Assembly (NCBI RefSeq): GCF_036492245.1
Contig: NZ_AP025286.1
Location: 2,356,001 to 2,420,000, forward strand
Direction: 5' to 3'
DNA length: 64,000 nt
Source of the DNA: Treponema bryantii
Lineage (GTDB): Bacteria > Spirochaetota > Spirochaetia > Treponematales > Treponemataceae
The notes below the pieces were generated by a model. It made no database searches and was not told the origin of the DNA. It worked only from the letters and a program-made list of their open reading frames with translations. Both the position numbers and the translations under genes were made by a program. Shown here one piece after another: positions 34,025 through 45,642 of this stretch. Each line of letters starts with the position of its first letter. Within the stretch, counting starts at the first letter, position 1.

Positions 34025-34846
34025 TCACGAGCCGGTACCATCATATTTTCTAGCCCCTAAAAGCCAGAATCTGTAACTAAGATAAAAGAACAGAAGGCCT
34101 ATGAGTGGTGAAAGCCACGAAAGAAGCGGAATATTATCAGGACGCAGAATTACCAGTGAAGGATAATACGCAATAAACGCAATCGGAATCACAAAAGTAA
34201 AGATAATTCTGAAAACTGTATTAAAAATACTTGCCGGATATTTTGCAAAATCCTTAAAGCGGAACATGATTACCATAATATATCCCGAATTCTGAATCCA
34301 GAAACAGGTAGCAGCTGCAAAATTCATAATTGCTATCATAAAAAGTGATGCTGCTATCAAAAAAAGCAGAGTCTGTGCAAGAATCACAAAGGTCACAGGT
34401 ATTCCCAAATGACTCCAGGCAAAGGCTAAAGTTCCCACACCGAAACAAAGCTGTCCCAGTCCCTTAACATCAAAAACTTCAGAAATATAATAGAAGAATA
34501 TGTTGATTGGGCGGAAACAGTACTTTATAAAATCTCCGGTTTTTACTGCATAACGAAGATTCCAGTTATTGTCAAAAAAGCACTGAACCGGAGTCAAAGC
34601 AACCAGCGAAAAGCCATACAGAAAAAGCATTTCGTACATTGTCCAGCCATTGATTGATGGAAAGTTTCTGAACAAAATTCCAAAAGTCACAAAACCAACA
34701 AGATTCGAAACTATCATTCCTATATTCGAAATAATAAAATCTGCACGATAACTCATCTTACTTTTCAAATCCTGTACAAGAATCTTTCTATATATATCAA
34801 GATAAAAGCGAAGTCCCCTTCTCTTAGTTGCAACTGTATTACTCAT
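34025..34846 (-). CDS. ABC-2 type exporter permease (second subunit)
   Basis: 273 residues with six membrane segments. The layout (SKMSYRADFIISNIGMIVSN, then PINIFFYYISEVFDVKGLGQ, YPASIFNTVFRIIFTFVIP) matches the COG3694 family, which occurs with COG4587 and a COG4586 ATPase in exporters of unknown or lipid-like substrates. GGAGG lies inside the end of the upstream permease gene and its ATG is three bases after that stop, so the two are coupled. Confidence 0.88.
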   Translation of the reverse strand: MSNTVATKRRGLRFYLDIYRKILVQDLKSKMSYRADFIISNIGMIVSNLVGFVTFGILFRNFPSINGWTMYEMLFLYGFSLVALTPVQCFFDNNWNLRYAVKTGDFIKYCFRPINIFFYYISEVFDVKGLGQLCFGVGTLAFAWSHLGIPVTFVILAQTLLFLIAASLFMIAIMNFAAATCFWIQNSGYIMVIMFRFKDFAKYPASIFNTVFRIIFTFVIPIAFIAYYPSLVILRPDNIPLLSWLSPLIGLLFFYLSYRFWLLGARKYDGTGS

Positions 34847-34849
34847 TTT

Positions 34850-35659
34850 CTAGCCTCCGTTTACAGTAATCTTTTTAAGCGAAACACTCCAGAAAGCACA
34901 GCCTATAGCTGTAAGAGCAAGGCACCAGGCAAGCTGAAGAACAAGTGAAAATAACAGACCGCTTCCAATTGTATAACCGGGTTTCTGCAGCAGGACATTC
35001 AATGGAGTATCATAAATACAACGGAACGGCAGATACTGAACAATCTTTCGAAGCGACTCTGGAAAGAAAGCAAGAGGAATTGAAGCTCCAGACAAAAGAA
35101 GCACAATACATTCCTTTACCATATTCAAACCCCAGGTAGATTCTGTATACAGACAGATTGTCGCGCAGATCATATCTATACTGAAATTGATTACCAGAGC
35201 CATCACGACTGAAAGCACAAAGAAAAGCAGATTAAAACTGAGAGCAATACTGCCATGAGTAAGTATATTTATGATGATAAATGTGGGCAAAAAAGTCAGA
35301 AAGAAAGACATGATATTCTCTCCGATGTATGACCAGAAACTATAATTACGAAAGGACATTGGCTTAAGCAGTTTCAGAACGATTGAGCCCGACTGAATTT
35401 CACGGCTCATATCCCAGACAAGGAATACCTCCAGAAAATTGAACAGAGCTGTTGCAAGGACGAGGTAAACCAAAGTGTCATTGAGAGTCATGCCGTTTAC
35501 AACATCACTTCCAGAACTGGCATAAATTGCCTTCCAGAGAAAATAAATCAGAACCAGATAAATCAGGTTTCCGAAAAGTGTTACAAAAGTTCCAAGGCGG
35601 TAGTGGAGTTTTTCCATCATGCCAAGGCGGGTTAAAGCTAAGTATTTTTTTAGATTCAT
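34850..35659 (-). CDS. ABC-2 type exporter permease (first subunit)
   Basis: 269 residues from the ATG at 35659, chosen for its GGAGA site 8 bases upstream; the longer frame runs into hairpin element D. N-terminal MNLKKYLALTRLGMMEKLHY and six hydrophobic segments match the COG4587 permease family. The segment VKECIVLLLSGASIPLAFFP is typical of ABC-2 permeases. Forms the membrane part with the 34025-34846 product. Confidence 0.88.
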   Translation of the reverse strand: MNLKKYLALTRLGMMEKLHYRLGTFVTLFGNLIYLVLIYFLWKAIYASSGSDVVNGMTLNDTLVYLVLATALFNFLEVFLVWDMSREIQSGSIVLKLLKPMSFRNYSFWSYIGENIMSFFLTFLPTFIIINILTHGSIALSFNLLFFVLSVVMALVINFSIDMICATICLYTESTWGLNMVKECIVLLLSGASIPLAFFPESLRKIVQYLPFRCIYDTPLNVLLQKPGYTIGSGLLFSLVLQLAWCLALTAIGCAFWSVSLKKITVNGG

Positions 35660-35687
35660 ATAACATCTCCGTAATAAACAAACAGTC

Positions 35688-35770
35688 GGCAAGAACAGCT
35701 TGCCTCTAAGCCATTCTTTCGATAATCCTAAAACGCCCCTTTTCAGGCTCGTTTTTTAACGGATTTTCGA
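35688..35770 (-). repeat. CCGTTAAAA hairpin element, copy D, overlapping a coding end
   Basis: Minus-strand core (35770 to 35719) with arms TCGAAAATCC and GGATTATCGA, conserved CCGTTAAAA and TTTTAGG, and a tail hairpin GGCAAGC-3-TCTTGCC (35704-35688). The upstream ATPase gene runs into the element: its last nine codons and stop (35743) are element sequence. The element also separates it from the downstream permease gene of the same exporter. Confidence 0.8.
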
Positions 35771-36711
35771 TTTGAAGCATCGTAAATCTTTTTAATAACT
35801 TCCTCAGTCGAAATATCCTCTACACTGATATCCTTAATGCTGCCCTTTCTCTGATATTCTGAAATTACAGACATAACATCAGTTTTACATTCATCAACAA
35901 TAATTTCCTTCCAGCCTGTATCCGCAAGATTCAGGCGTAGCGTTCTGTATGAGCCGAAATAATGCTTCAGATGCTCAATGTCGTTATCATAAATCATACT
36001 TCCGTGATCAATGATTACAATTCTCTGACACAACGCATCAACATCCCCCATATCATGAGTTGTAAGAATTACTGTTGTATTCTTTTCCTTGTTCAGCCCC
36101 TTAATGAGCTCACGGATTTTTGACTTCATAGAAACGTCCAGACCAATTGTAGGTTCATCAAGAAAGACAATTTTCGGATTATGCAAAAAGGCCGCAAGAA
36201 TATCACTCAAAGTTCGCTGACCAAGAGACATCTGGCGAACAGGCTTGTGCAGAAGAGTTTCTATATCAGCAAGCTCGTGGTAGAGTTCAAGCATTCTGTT
36301 ATAATCTGCCGTATCAATCATATAGATATCCTTAAGCAGTTTGAAGGATTCAATAAGTGGCAGTGACCACCAGAGCTGACTTCTCTGTCCAAAAACAACA
36401 CCGATATTCTCTGCATTGCGGCTGCGGTCTTTATATGGAATTGTTTGATTTACAAGAATCTTTCCACGGGTCGGTTCAAGAACGCCGGTCATCATTTTGA
36501 TTGTAGTGGATTTTCCAGCCCCATTAGGACCAAGATATCCTACAATTTCACCAGGCCTGATATTGATGGAAATATTATCAACCGCAGTAATAGTTTTATA
36601 GTCGCGGGAAAATAAATCTTTAATACTCCCCTTCAACCCCTCATGACGATTCAGAACTTTAAACTCCTTAGTCACGTTGTTCATTCTGATTGCAAAGTCT
36701 TCTTCAGCCAT
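35743..36711 (-). CDS. ABC-2 exporter ATPase (COG4586 type)
   Basis: 322 residues from the ATG at 36711, which has GGAGGG 5 bases upstream; the longer frame has no such site. Walker A GPNGAGKST, Q-loop GVVFGQRSQLWW (a hallmark of the COG4586 family), signature MSLGQRT, Walker B IVFLDEPTIGLD and H-loop LTTHDM are intact. A ~90-residue C-terminal extension follows the ATPase core. The last residues NRKSVKKRA are encoded by repeat element D and are unlikely to be ancestral. Confidence 0.94.
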   Translation of the reverse strand: MAEEDFAIRMNNVTKEFKVLNRHEGLKGSIKDLFSRDYKTITAVDNISINIRPGEIVGYLGPNGAGKSTTIKMMTGVLEPTRGKILVNQTIPYKDRSRNAENIGVVFGQRSQLWWSLPLIESFKLLKDIYMIDTADYNRMLELYHELADIETLLHKPVRQMSLGQRTLSDILAAFLHNPKIVFLDEPTIGLDVSMKSKIRELIKGLNKEKNTTVILTTHDMGDVDALCQRIVIIDHGSMIYDNDIEHLKHYFGSYRTLRLNLADTGWKEIIVDECKTDVMSVISEYQRKGSIKDISVEDISTEEVIKKIYDASNRKSVKKRA

Positions 36712-36895
36712 AAAGCCCTCCATAACAGGGAATCTGAAACAGAAGGTGTCCATAATTCCATTCCAGATTCCCTTGCTTTTACAAGATAGTTGAATTATAC
36801 TTAGTAAATAGATGTAATATAATTATTGTTTTTACATATTTTAATAACTATTTTACACTTATAATGTAATATTGTTATTGTTTTTAGGAAGTTTT

Positions 36896-37870
36896 ATGAC
36901 AGCACAAAAACCAAAGCGCGGAATCATCATGAAGCGCAATGATGGTTCTGAAGTTGTAAATTATAATATAGATTCTTTTCCAACATATATTCATGACGGT
37001 TATGTTTATCCAGGCTGTACCTGGGAGCGGGTTGCTCACTATCATGATGATGTTGAATTCGTTTCTGTTTATTCCGGCTCCATGGAATATTCTGTAGACG
37101 GAGTAAATATTCGTCTTAAAAAAGGAGATACACTTTTTGTAAATGCAGACGCCATCCACTACTCCATAGCTACAGAAAACCGAGTTACAAAATATTATAT
37201 CGCCATTATGAATCCACGGATTATCTGTTCATCTTATGCGGTTGAAACAAAAGCCATAAAGCCAATAATTTCAGATCGTTCCGTTCCTTTCATACATTTT
37301 AAAGCTGATGATTTTGATGGTCCTGAAATTCAACAGCTTCTCAAAAATCTCTGTAAGGAAGAAGAAAACAAAAGTGAGTTTATGATTACTAAGGGATTTT
37401 TTGAGCTCTGGGAAATAATCATGCACCGCTTTACAGACGCTTATCGTCTGCACGTAGGTCGAATAGAAGATGCTGATTCTCACAATGCAAAACTAAAAGG
37501 CATGATGATTTATATTGATGAGCATTATAACGAACAGATTACCCTAAAAGATATTGCTCAGGCTGGCTGCGTAAGTCAGAGTTTATGTAATCAGATTTTC
37601 AATAAGCTTACGGAAAAATCTCCAATTGAATATCTTATGCATTACAGAAGCCGAAAGGTTGCAGATTTATTACAGGCTGGTGATATGAGTATGGCAGAAA
37701 TTGCTGAAATTACTGGCTTTACAGGAGCCAGTTATATGGCTGAAACCTTCAAGAAGTTTTATAAGATGTCACCAAGGGATTTCAGGAAATCTTCCCGTCC
37801 CGGAACATCCTCATCATCTCGTTTGTCAGACTATAATCCGAAGGCTGAAGTTCAATTTCACTGCGACTAA
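36896..37870 (+). CDS. AraC-family transcriptional regulator with cupin sensor
   Basis: 324 residues from the ATG at 36896 (AGGAAG 5 bases upstream). An N-terminal cupin-type domain (VAHYHDDVEFVSVYSGSMEY, LKKGDTLFVNADAIHY, residues ~40-110) is followed by a linker and the C-terminal double helix-turn-helix. The latter reads ITLKDIAQAGCVSQSLCNQI then SMAEIAEITGFTGASYMAET and FKKFYKMSPRDFRK, the AraC/XylS signature. Family members usually sense a sugar or small metabolite. The final ~29 residues (Ser/Arg-rich) lie beyond the usual family end and overlap nudC on the other strand. Divergent from the ABC-2 exporter, which it may regulate. Confidence 0.94.
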   Translation: MTAQKPKRGIIMKRNDGSEVVNYNIDSFPTYIHDGYVYPGCTWERVAHYHDDVEFVSVYSGSMEYSVDGVNIRLKKGDTLFVNADAIHYSIATENRVTKYYIAIMNPRIICSSYAVETKAIKPIISDRSVPFIHFKADDFDGPEIQQLLKNLCKEEENKSEFMITKGFFELWEIIMHRFTDAYRLHVGRIEDADSHNAKLKGMMIYIDEHYNEQITLKDIAQAGCVSQSLCNQIFNKLTEKSPIEYLMHYRSRKVADLLQAGDMSMAEIAEITGFTGASYMAETFKKFYKMSPRDFRKSSRPGTSSSSRLSDYNPKAEVQFHCD

Positions 37871-38624
37871 CCCACTCAGCATATTTCAACTCGCCCTCAT
37901 CCATTCTGATTGTATCGTCACCATCAACCTCACAGAAAAATCCTGCAAGAATATCCTGTGCAAGCGCCCATGGCTGTGACTTATAATAACGGATATTTTT
38001 TACCTTAAGACCGACCTCTTCCATGACCTCGCGTTCAACAGTCTGCTCCAGTGTTTCACCAAACTCAGTAAAGCCTGCAACAAGAGCCGAATGTGCATAA
38101 CCTCTACGATACTTAGTAATCAGGATTTTATCTCCATTTATGATCCCGATAATTACAGCAGGGTTAATACGTGGATAGATTTTTGTCTGACATTCTGGAC
38201 AGAAGAGAGCACGTTCTACTGTATCCAGCTTCAGTTCATGTCCGCAGCGTCCACAGAATTTATTATCATCATACCACTTCCAGATATGATAAGCCGAGAA
38301 AACAGCAAAGAGTTCAACATTAGAAGCGAGCGGCATATCCCGTAACTGTCGAGGTGTTAATAAAGAATAATTTGGAAGATTAGCAAATGGAACAATTTCA
38401 TCTTTAATAAGAAAATATTTTTTATTATCAATTGAAAAAAGATAAGTTGCAGAAAGCTTTGGATAAGAAAAATCCTTAAAAGTGGGTAATATCAGCCTTT
38501 GTTCTTTCGAATCATAACAGACATAAACCTTATCATCCCAAAAATCAAATACAATATCATCATCACTAACTGAAATATTTTCAAAATGATTATCAAAAAC
38601 AGAAGGTGCAATATCTTGAATCAT
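37782..38624 (-). CDS. nudC: NADH pyrophosphatase-type Nudix hydrolase
   Basis: 280 residues. Hydrolyses NAD(H) and can remove NAD caps from RNA in known NudC enzymes. The zinc ribbon CGRCGHEL ... FCPECQTKIYPR and the Nudix box GFTEFGETLEQTVEREVMEE are complete. The family-specific SQPWPFPxS motif appears as SQPWALAQD, so its specificity could differ somewhat. The 3' end overlaps the AraC gene by 89 bases, tail to tail. Confidence 0.93.
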   Translation of the reverse strand: MIQDIAPSVFDNHFENISVSDDDIVFDFWDDKVYVCYDSKEQRLILPTFKDFSYPKLSATYLFSIDNKKYFLIKDEIVPFANLPNYSLLTPRQLRDMPLASNVELFAVFSAYHIWKWYDDNKFCGRCGHELKLDTVERALFCPECQTKIYPRINPAVIIGIINGDKILITKYRRGYAHSALVAGFTEFGETLEQTVEREVMEEVGLKVKNIRYYKSQPWALAQDILAGFFCEVDGDDTIRMDEGELKYAEWVSRSEIELQPSDYSLTNEMMRMFRDGKIS

Positions 38625-38700
38625 GAAATAAAATCCCCTTTTTTACAATTATAAAAAAACTGAATATAAATGGGAAGTCATAAAAATATCTATTGTACAA

Positions 38701-38720
38701 GGCAGTGAGAGGATCGAACT
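38701..38720 (-). pseudogene. tRNA-Val 3'-end fragment 1
   Basis: Twenty bases identical to the acceptor/T-arm end of the tRNA-Val gene at 39115-39188, on the same strand, ending at hairpin element E. Confidence 0.75.
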
Positions 38721-38721
38721 T

Positions 38722-38820
38722 GCCTATAATCGGAAATCCGTTAAAAACAATTGCGCCAGCAATTGTTTAGGATTATCCGATATATGGGTAGGAGCGAACG
38801 GCAGCGAGCGACTTCTGACA
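38722..38820 (+). repeat. CCGTTAAAA hairpin element, copy E
   Basis: Core 38730-38780: arms TCGGAAATCC and GGATTATCCGA, conserved CCGTTAAAA and TTTAGG, perfect inner stem CAATTGC-4-GCAATTG. To its right, 38819-38832 repeats 14 bases of the tRNA-Val T-arm side in inverted orientation. Confidence 0.8.
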
Positions 38821-38871
38821 GAATGTCGGGAGAAATGAGATCCGACAAAACCGCAAAAATAGTCTCATAAC

Positions 38872-38905
38872 AAAAAAAAAAGACACTTCAAAACGAATAG
38901 TCTCT
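38872..38905 (-). repeat. Degenerate duplicate of the tRNA-Val terminator
   Basis: Matches 39079-39113 (A-run, AGACACTTCAAAACGAA, GTCTCTAGAT) but with changes in one stem arm that break the hairpin. Marks the boundary of a ~205-base tandem duplication. Confidence 0.7.
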
Positions 38906-38910
38906 AGATT

Positions 38911-38936
38911 GGCAGTGAGAGGTCGAACTCCCGACA
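38911..38936 (-). pseudogene. tRNA-Val 3'-end fragment 2
   Basis: Twenty-six bases matching the 3' part of tRNA-Val with one base missing (GAGGTCGAACT against GAGGATCGAACT), ending at hairpin element F. Confidence 0.75.
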
Positions 38937-38937
38937 C

Positions 38938-39031
38938 GCCTAAAATTGGAAATCCGTTAAAAAAAATTGCGAAAGCAATTTTTTAGGATTCTCCAATAAA
39001 TGGCGCGAGAGAGCGGAGCGAACGAGATCTG
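38938..39031 (+). repeat. CCGTTAAAA hairpin element, copy F
   Basis: Core 38946-38996: arms TTGGAAATCC and GGATTCTCCAA, conserved CCGTTAAAA and TTTTAGG, perfect inner stem AAATTGC-4-GCAATTT. The arm change TCGG to TTGG is matched by CCGA to CCAA on the other side. Confidence 0.8.
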
Positions 39032-39053
39032 CAGAATGTCGGGAGTTCGATCC
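39032..39053 (+). pseudogene. Inverted copy of the tRNA-Val T-arm region
   Basis: Twenty-two bases identical to the tRNA-Val segment at 39127-39148 but on the opposite strand, so element F is flanked by inverted tRNA sequence. Confidence 0.75.
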
Positions 39054-39077
39054 GGGACAAACCAAATGAAGTCATAG

Positions 39078-39109
39078 TAAAAAAAAAGACACTTCAAAAC
39101 GAAGTGTCT
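39078..39109 (-). terminator. Terminator of the rRNA/tRNA-Val operon
   Basis: Perfect stem GACACTTC / GAAGTGTC (39088-39095, 39101-39108) with a ten-T run on the minus strand, just after tRNA-Val. Confidence 0.92.
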
Positions 39110-39114
39110 CTAGA

Positions 39115-39188
39115 TGGGCAGTGAGAGGATCGAACTCCCGACATTCTGGGTGTAAACCAGACGCTCGTACCAGCTGAGCTAACTGCCC
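39115..39188 (-). tRNA. tRNA-Val (anticodon TAC)
   Basis: 74 bases folding into a standard cloverleaf: acceptor GGGCAGT / ACTGCCC, D-arm AGCTCAGCTGGT, anticodon arm CTGGTTTACACCCAG with TAC, T-arm with GTTCGATCC. CCA is not encoded. It follows 5S rRNA by 10 bases and is co-transcribed with it. Confidence 0.97.
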
Positions 39189-39198
39189 GAAAAAAAAA

Positions 39199-39307
39199 CT
39201 GGCGACTTTCTACTTTCCCGGAACGAATCCAGTATCATCGACGTAAGAGAGCTTGACTTCCGTGTTCGGAATGGGAACGGGTATTACCTCTCCACTATGG
39301 TCACCAG
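39199..39307 (-). rRNA. rrf: 5S ribosomal RNA
   Basis: About 109 bases. Minus strand begins CTGGTGACCATAGTGGAGAG and contains CCCGTTCCCATTCCGAACAC, the conserved 5S loop; the ends pair (CTGG / CCAG). Lies between 23S and tRNA-Val. Confidence 0.95.
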
Positions 39308-39414
39308 TATTATTTACTGTGTTATACGAAGAGCACTAATCTGAAATCTCAGAGCGTGCAGGACGGAAATATATCAGAAAAGAAGTTTTTGTTCAAGTAG
39401 TTTTTGAACGGAAA

Positions 39415-42353
<2,939 letters not shown>

Positions 42354-42627
42354 TCTTTTCCGCTCTTAAACTTAAACCGGGATTTTCGTGTGTGTACATT
42401 TTCTAACCAAGCAGTACACAATCCCTCGCTTACAAGCGTTTCTTCTCGTTAATGCGTCTGAAGATATTCCCGCATTAACTTCCGTCCTTCCTTCGTAATT
42501 TCAAAAAACTTCGTACATCCAGACTTTCACATCCTTCAGTACCTTTTGTATGTTCTTTAACATACCAGAGAAAGAAATAACTGACCGATTGTTTTGTGTG
42601 TACACAAACACTTTTGATTCCTTTTCT
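42354..42627 (-). other. 16S-23S spacer without tRNA gene
   Basis: About 270 bases. I find no tRNA-Ile or tRNA-Ala cloverleaf and no open frame of note. It contains a short dyad and processing-stem-like sequence GTGTGTACA near both ends. Confidence 0.8.
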
Positions 42628-44177
<1,550 letters not shown>

Positions 44178-44411
44178 TTTCAATAGCCCGAAGGCTAATG
44201 ATCTTCATAAACAGTTCAAACCAGCTTTTATCTATTTGCTGAATTGATTTACAATCGAGTTTTAAGAACTAAAACTCGCGGGTATGTTTTTGTTCGTTGA
44301 TATAAAAAAAAACATAAAAAAAATTATTTAGTCAGTTATTTCCTTCCCTGATCTGTCAAAGAACCTTTTGTTTGTTCTGTGTCGCAACTCAGTGTTGCGA
44401 CGGTGAAAATG

Positions 44412-44440
44412 AATATATATCTTTCCATGAAAACTGTCAA
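44412..44440 (-). promoter_or_regulatory. rRNA operon promoter
   Basis: TTGACA (44435-44440), 17-base spacer, TATATT (44412-44417), about 235 bases before the 16S 5' end. A TGTTCTTTGACAGATCAG-like boxA/processing region lies downstream (44350-44372). Confidence 0.9.
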
Positions 44441-44452
44441 TAGCTCATCCCG

Positions 44453-44502
44453 TTTTTTTTGTGTTTTTTTCACTTTTTTTTATTTTTTTGTAACTTTTTT
44501 TT
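44453..44502 (-). promoter_or_regulatory. Phased A-tract (UP-like, curved) region of the rRNA promoter
   Basis: Five runs of 7-8 A on the minus strand (44453-44460, 44464-44470, 44474-44481, 44483-44489, 44495-44502). Centres average 10.5 bases apart, directly upstream of the -35. Such phasing bends DNA, and A-tracts here can bind RNA polymerase alpha subunits. Confidence 0.7.
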
Positions 44503-44565
44503 ATTCAGTATTCTCACATGATTCCGGCTCATATCACCACAAAATGTGCTCCCGCTGAAAAAGAA

Positions 44566-44647
44566 CAGAGACTGCGGTGAGCCTCGTCGCTCCGCTCGTA
44601 TCTTCTGCCGAACCGGCGGCCTCAGTATCGGCTCAATGCAGTCTCTG
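44566..44647 (-). terminator. Long palindrome, terminator-like, after the LuxR-type gene
   Basis: CAGAGACTGC (44566-44575) pairs with GCAGTCTCTG (44638-44647), with GAGCC/GGCTC inside. On the minus strand TTCTTTTTC follows. It may end LuxR-gene transcription before the rRNA promoter. Confidence 0.6.
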
Positions 44648-44655
44648 CCCTTTTT

Positions 44656-44715
44656 CCGCTCCGCTCATTTTCTGGTGTATGCACGGAGTTCTGGAAGAGA
44701 TTTCTGTCAGTGAAA
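44656..44715. repeat. 60-base direct repeat, copy 1
   Basis: Identical at 58 of 60 positions to 44816-44875 (CCGCTCCGCTCATTTTCTGG ... TTTCTGTCAGTGAAA). The 44520-44899 stretch contains no gene; it holds this repeat pair and the palindrome. Confidence 0.9.
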
Positions 44716-44815
44716 GAAAACACAAATAATAACTCACATAATGAAAATACAAAAAAAATGGATCTGCGTCCCACAATTTCTTTCCTCCCTTTCCATACTT
44801 CCCGTACACCTTCCC

Positions 44816-44875
44816 CCGCTCCGCTCATTTTCTGGCGCATGCACGGAGTTCTGGAAGAGATTTCTGTCAGTGAAA
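44816..44875. repeat. 60-base direct repeat, copy 2
   Basis: Second copy, 160 bases from the first. It ends 25 bases from the stop of the LuxR-type gene, so one repeat unit may originally have been that gene's 3' flank. Confidence 0.9.
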
Positions 44876-44899
44876 AATAACAAAAAAACTTATTCTCGA

Positions 44900-45616
44900 T
44901 TAATCGAATTTATACCCGATAAACAGTGCTTTGAGATCTGCCTTGCCGTCAATTCCGAGAACTGAGTAAATGTGTGCTAAATCTTTTTTAATTGCACTTT
45001 CACTGACATTATGTGTAATTGCAAGTGCTTTAATGGTAGTGTTATTAACAACTGTCTCTTTTATACAGTCAATCTGACGATCAGTGAATTTATAATAATC
45101 AAGATTGATTTCTCCCGAATCTTTTTTCTCATACGCGTGGCGGAACAAAAGATTGATACAGCCGATTGTTGCAAGGGAGAAAAGCGTAATTCCTATATAT
45201 TCAAAAAAGCTGCGAACTCCATAAGGAATTACAAAAATCATTTTTGCAACTTCCAGTGCTAGATACACACTAAGCCTTACCTTTGAAGCAAGCCGGTTTT
45301 CTGTCATCAACAGAAAAAACAGAATGGCCGTTATGAACAACGCAGTATAGACTCTGCCTGTATAAAGATACGAAAAGGCAAGTGTTTCAAGGGCAATATA
45401 ATAAATACTATGATGGGTATAAAAAAAGAATGAGAGCACACAAAGCACCAGCGCTACTCCTTCTGCAGAATACGAAACCGTTCTGGAAAAAGGCATAACA
45501 CTCAGTTCGTAGAAAAAATCTGTAAACACATTCATCAGAATCATGGTAATCAGATAGATGGAGCCAATCAGGGCCATGAGTCTAAATGGTTTGTCTAAAA
45601 ACTTTTTAATATTCAT
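44900..45616 (-). CDS. Membrane-bound LuxR-type transcriptional regulator
   Basis: 238 residues from the ATG at 45616; ATGs at 45622 and 45634 are also possible, and a TGGTATAAT extended -10 lies so close that a leaderless message is conceivable. About six hydrophobic segments fill residues ~15-165. The C-terminal ~65 residues form a LuxR helix-turn-helix (FTDRQIDCIKETVVNNTTIK, then ITHNVSESAIKKDLAHIYSV). No kinase or receiver domain. Signal unknown; it probably senses something at the membrane. Lies right after an S41 peptidase gene on the same strand. Confidence 0.85.
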   Translation of the reverse strand: MNIKKFLDKPFRLMALIGSIYLITMILMNVFTDFFYELSVMPFSRTVSYSAEGVALVLCVLSFFFYTHHSIYYIALETLAFSYLYTGRVYTALFITAILFFLLMTENRLASKVRLSVYLALEVAKMIFVIPYGVRSFFEYIGITLFSLATIGCINLLFRHAYEKKDSGEINLDYYKFTDRQIDCIKETVVNNTTIKALAITHNVSESAIKKDLAHIYSVLGIDGKADLKALFIGYKFD

Positions 45617-45642
45617 AGTCATATTATACCACATAATTCAGA

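Noticed and set aside
38640-39190. Repeats near tRNA-Val considered as a CRISPR array or phage attachment site
   Set aside because: Only two unequal units with inverted pieces, no spacers, no cas, integrase or phage genes nearby.
42354-42627. Search for tRNA-Ile or tRNA-Ala in the rRNA spacer
   Set aside because: No cloverleaf or T-arm consensus could be found on either strand.
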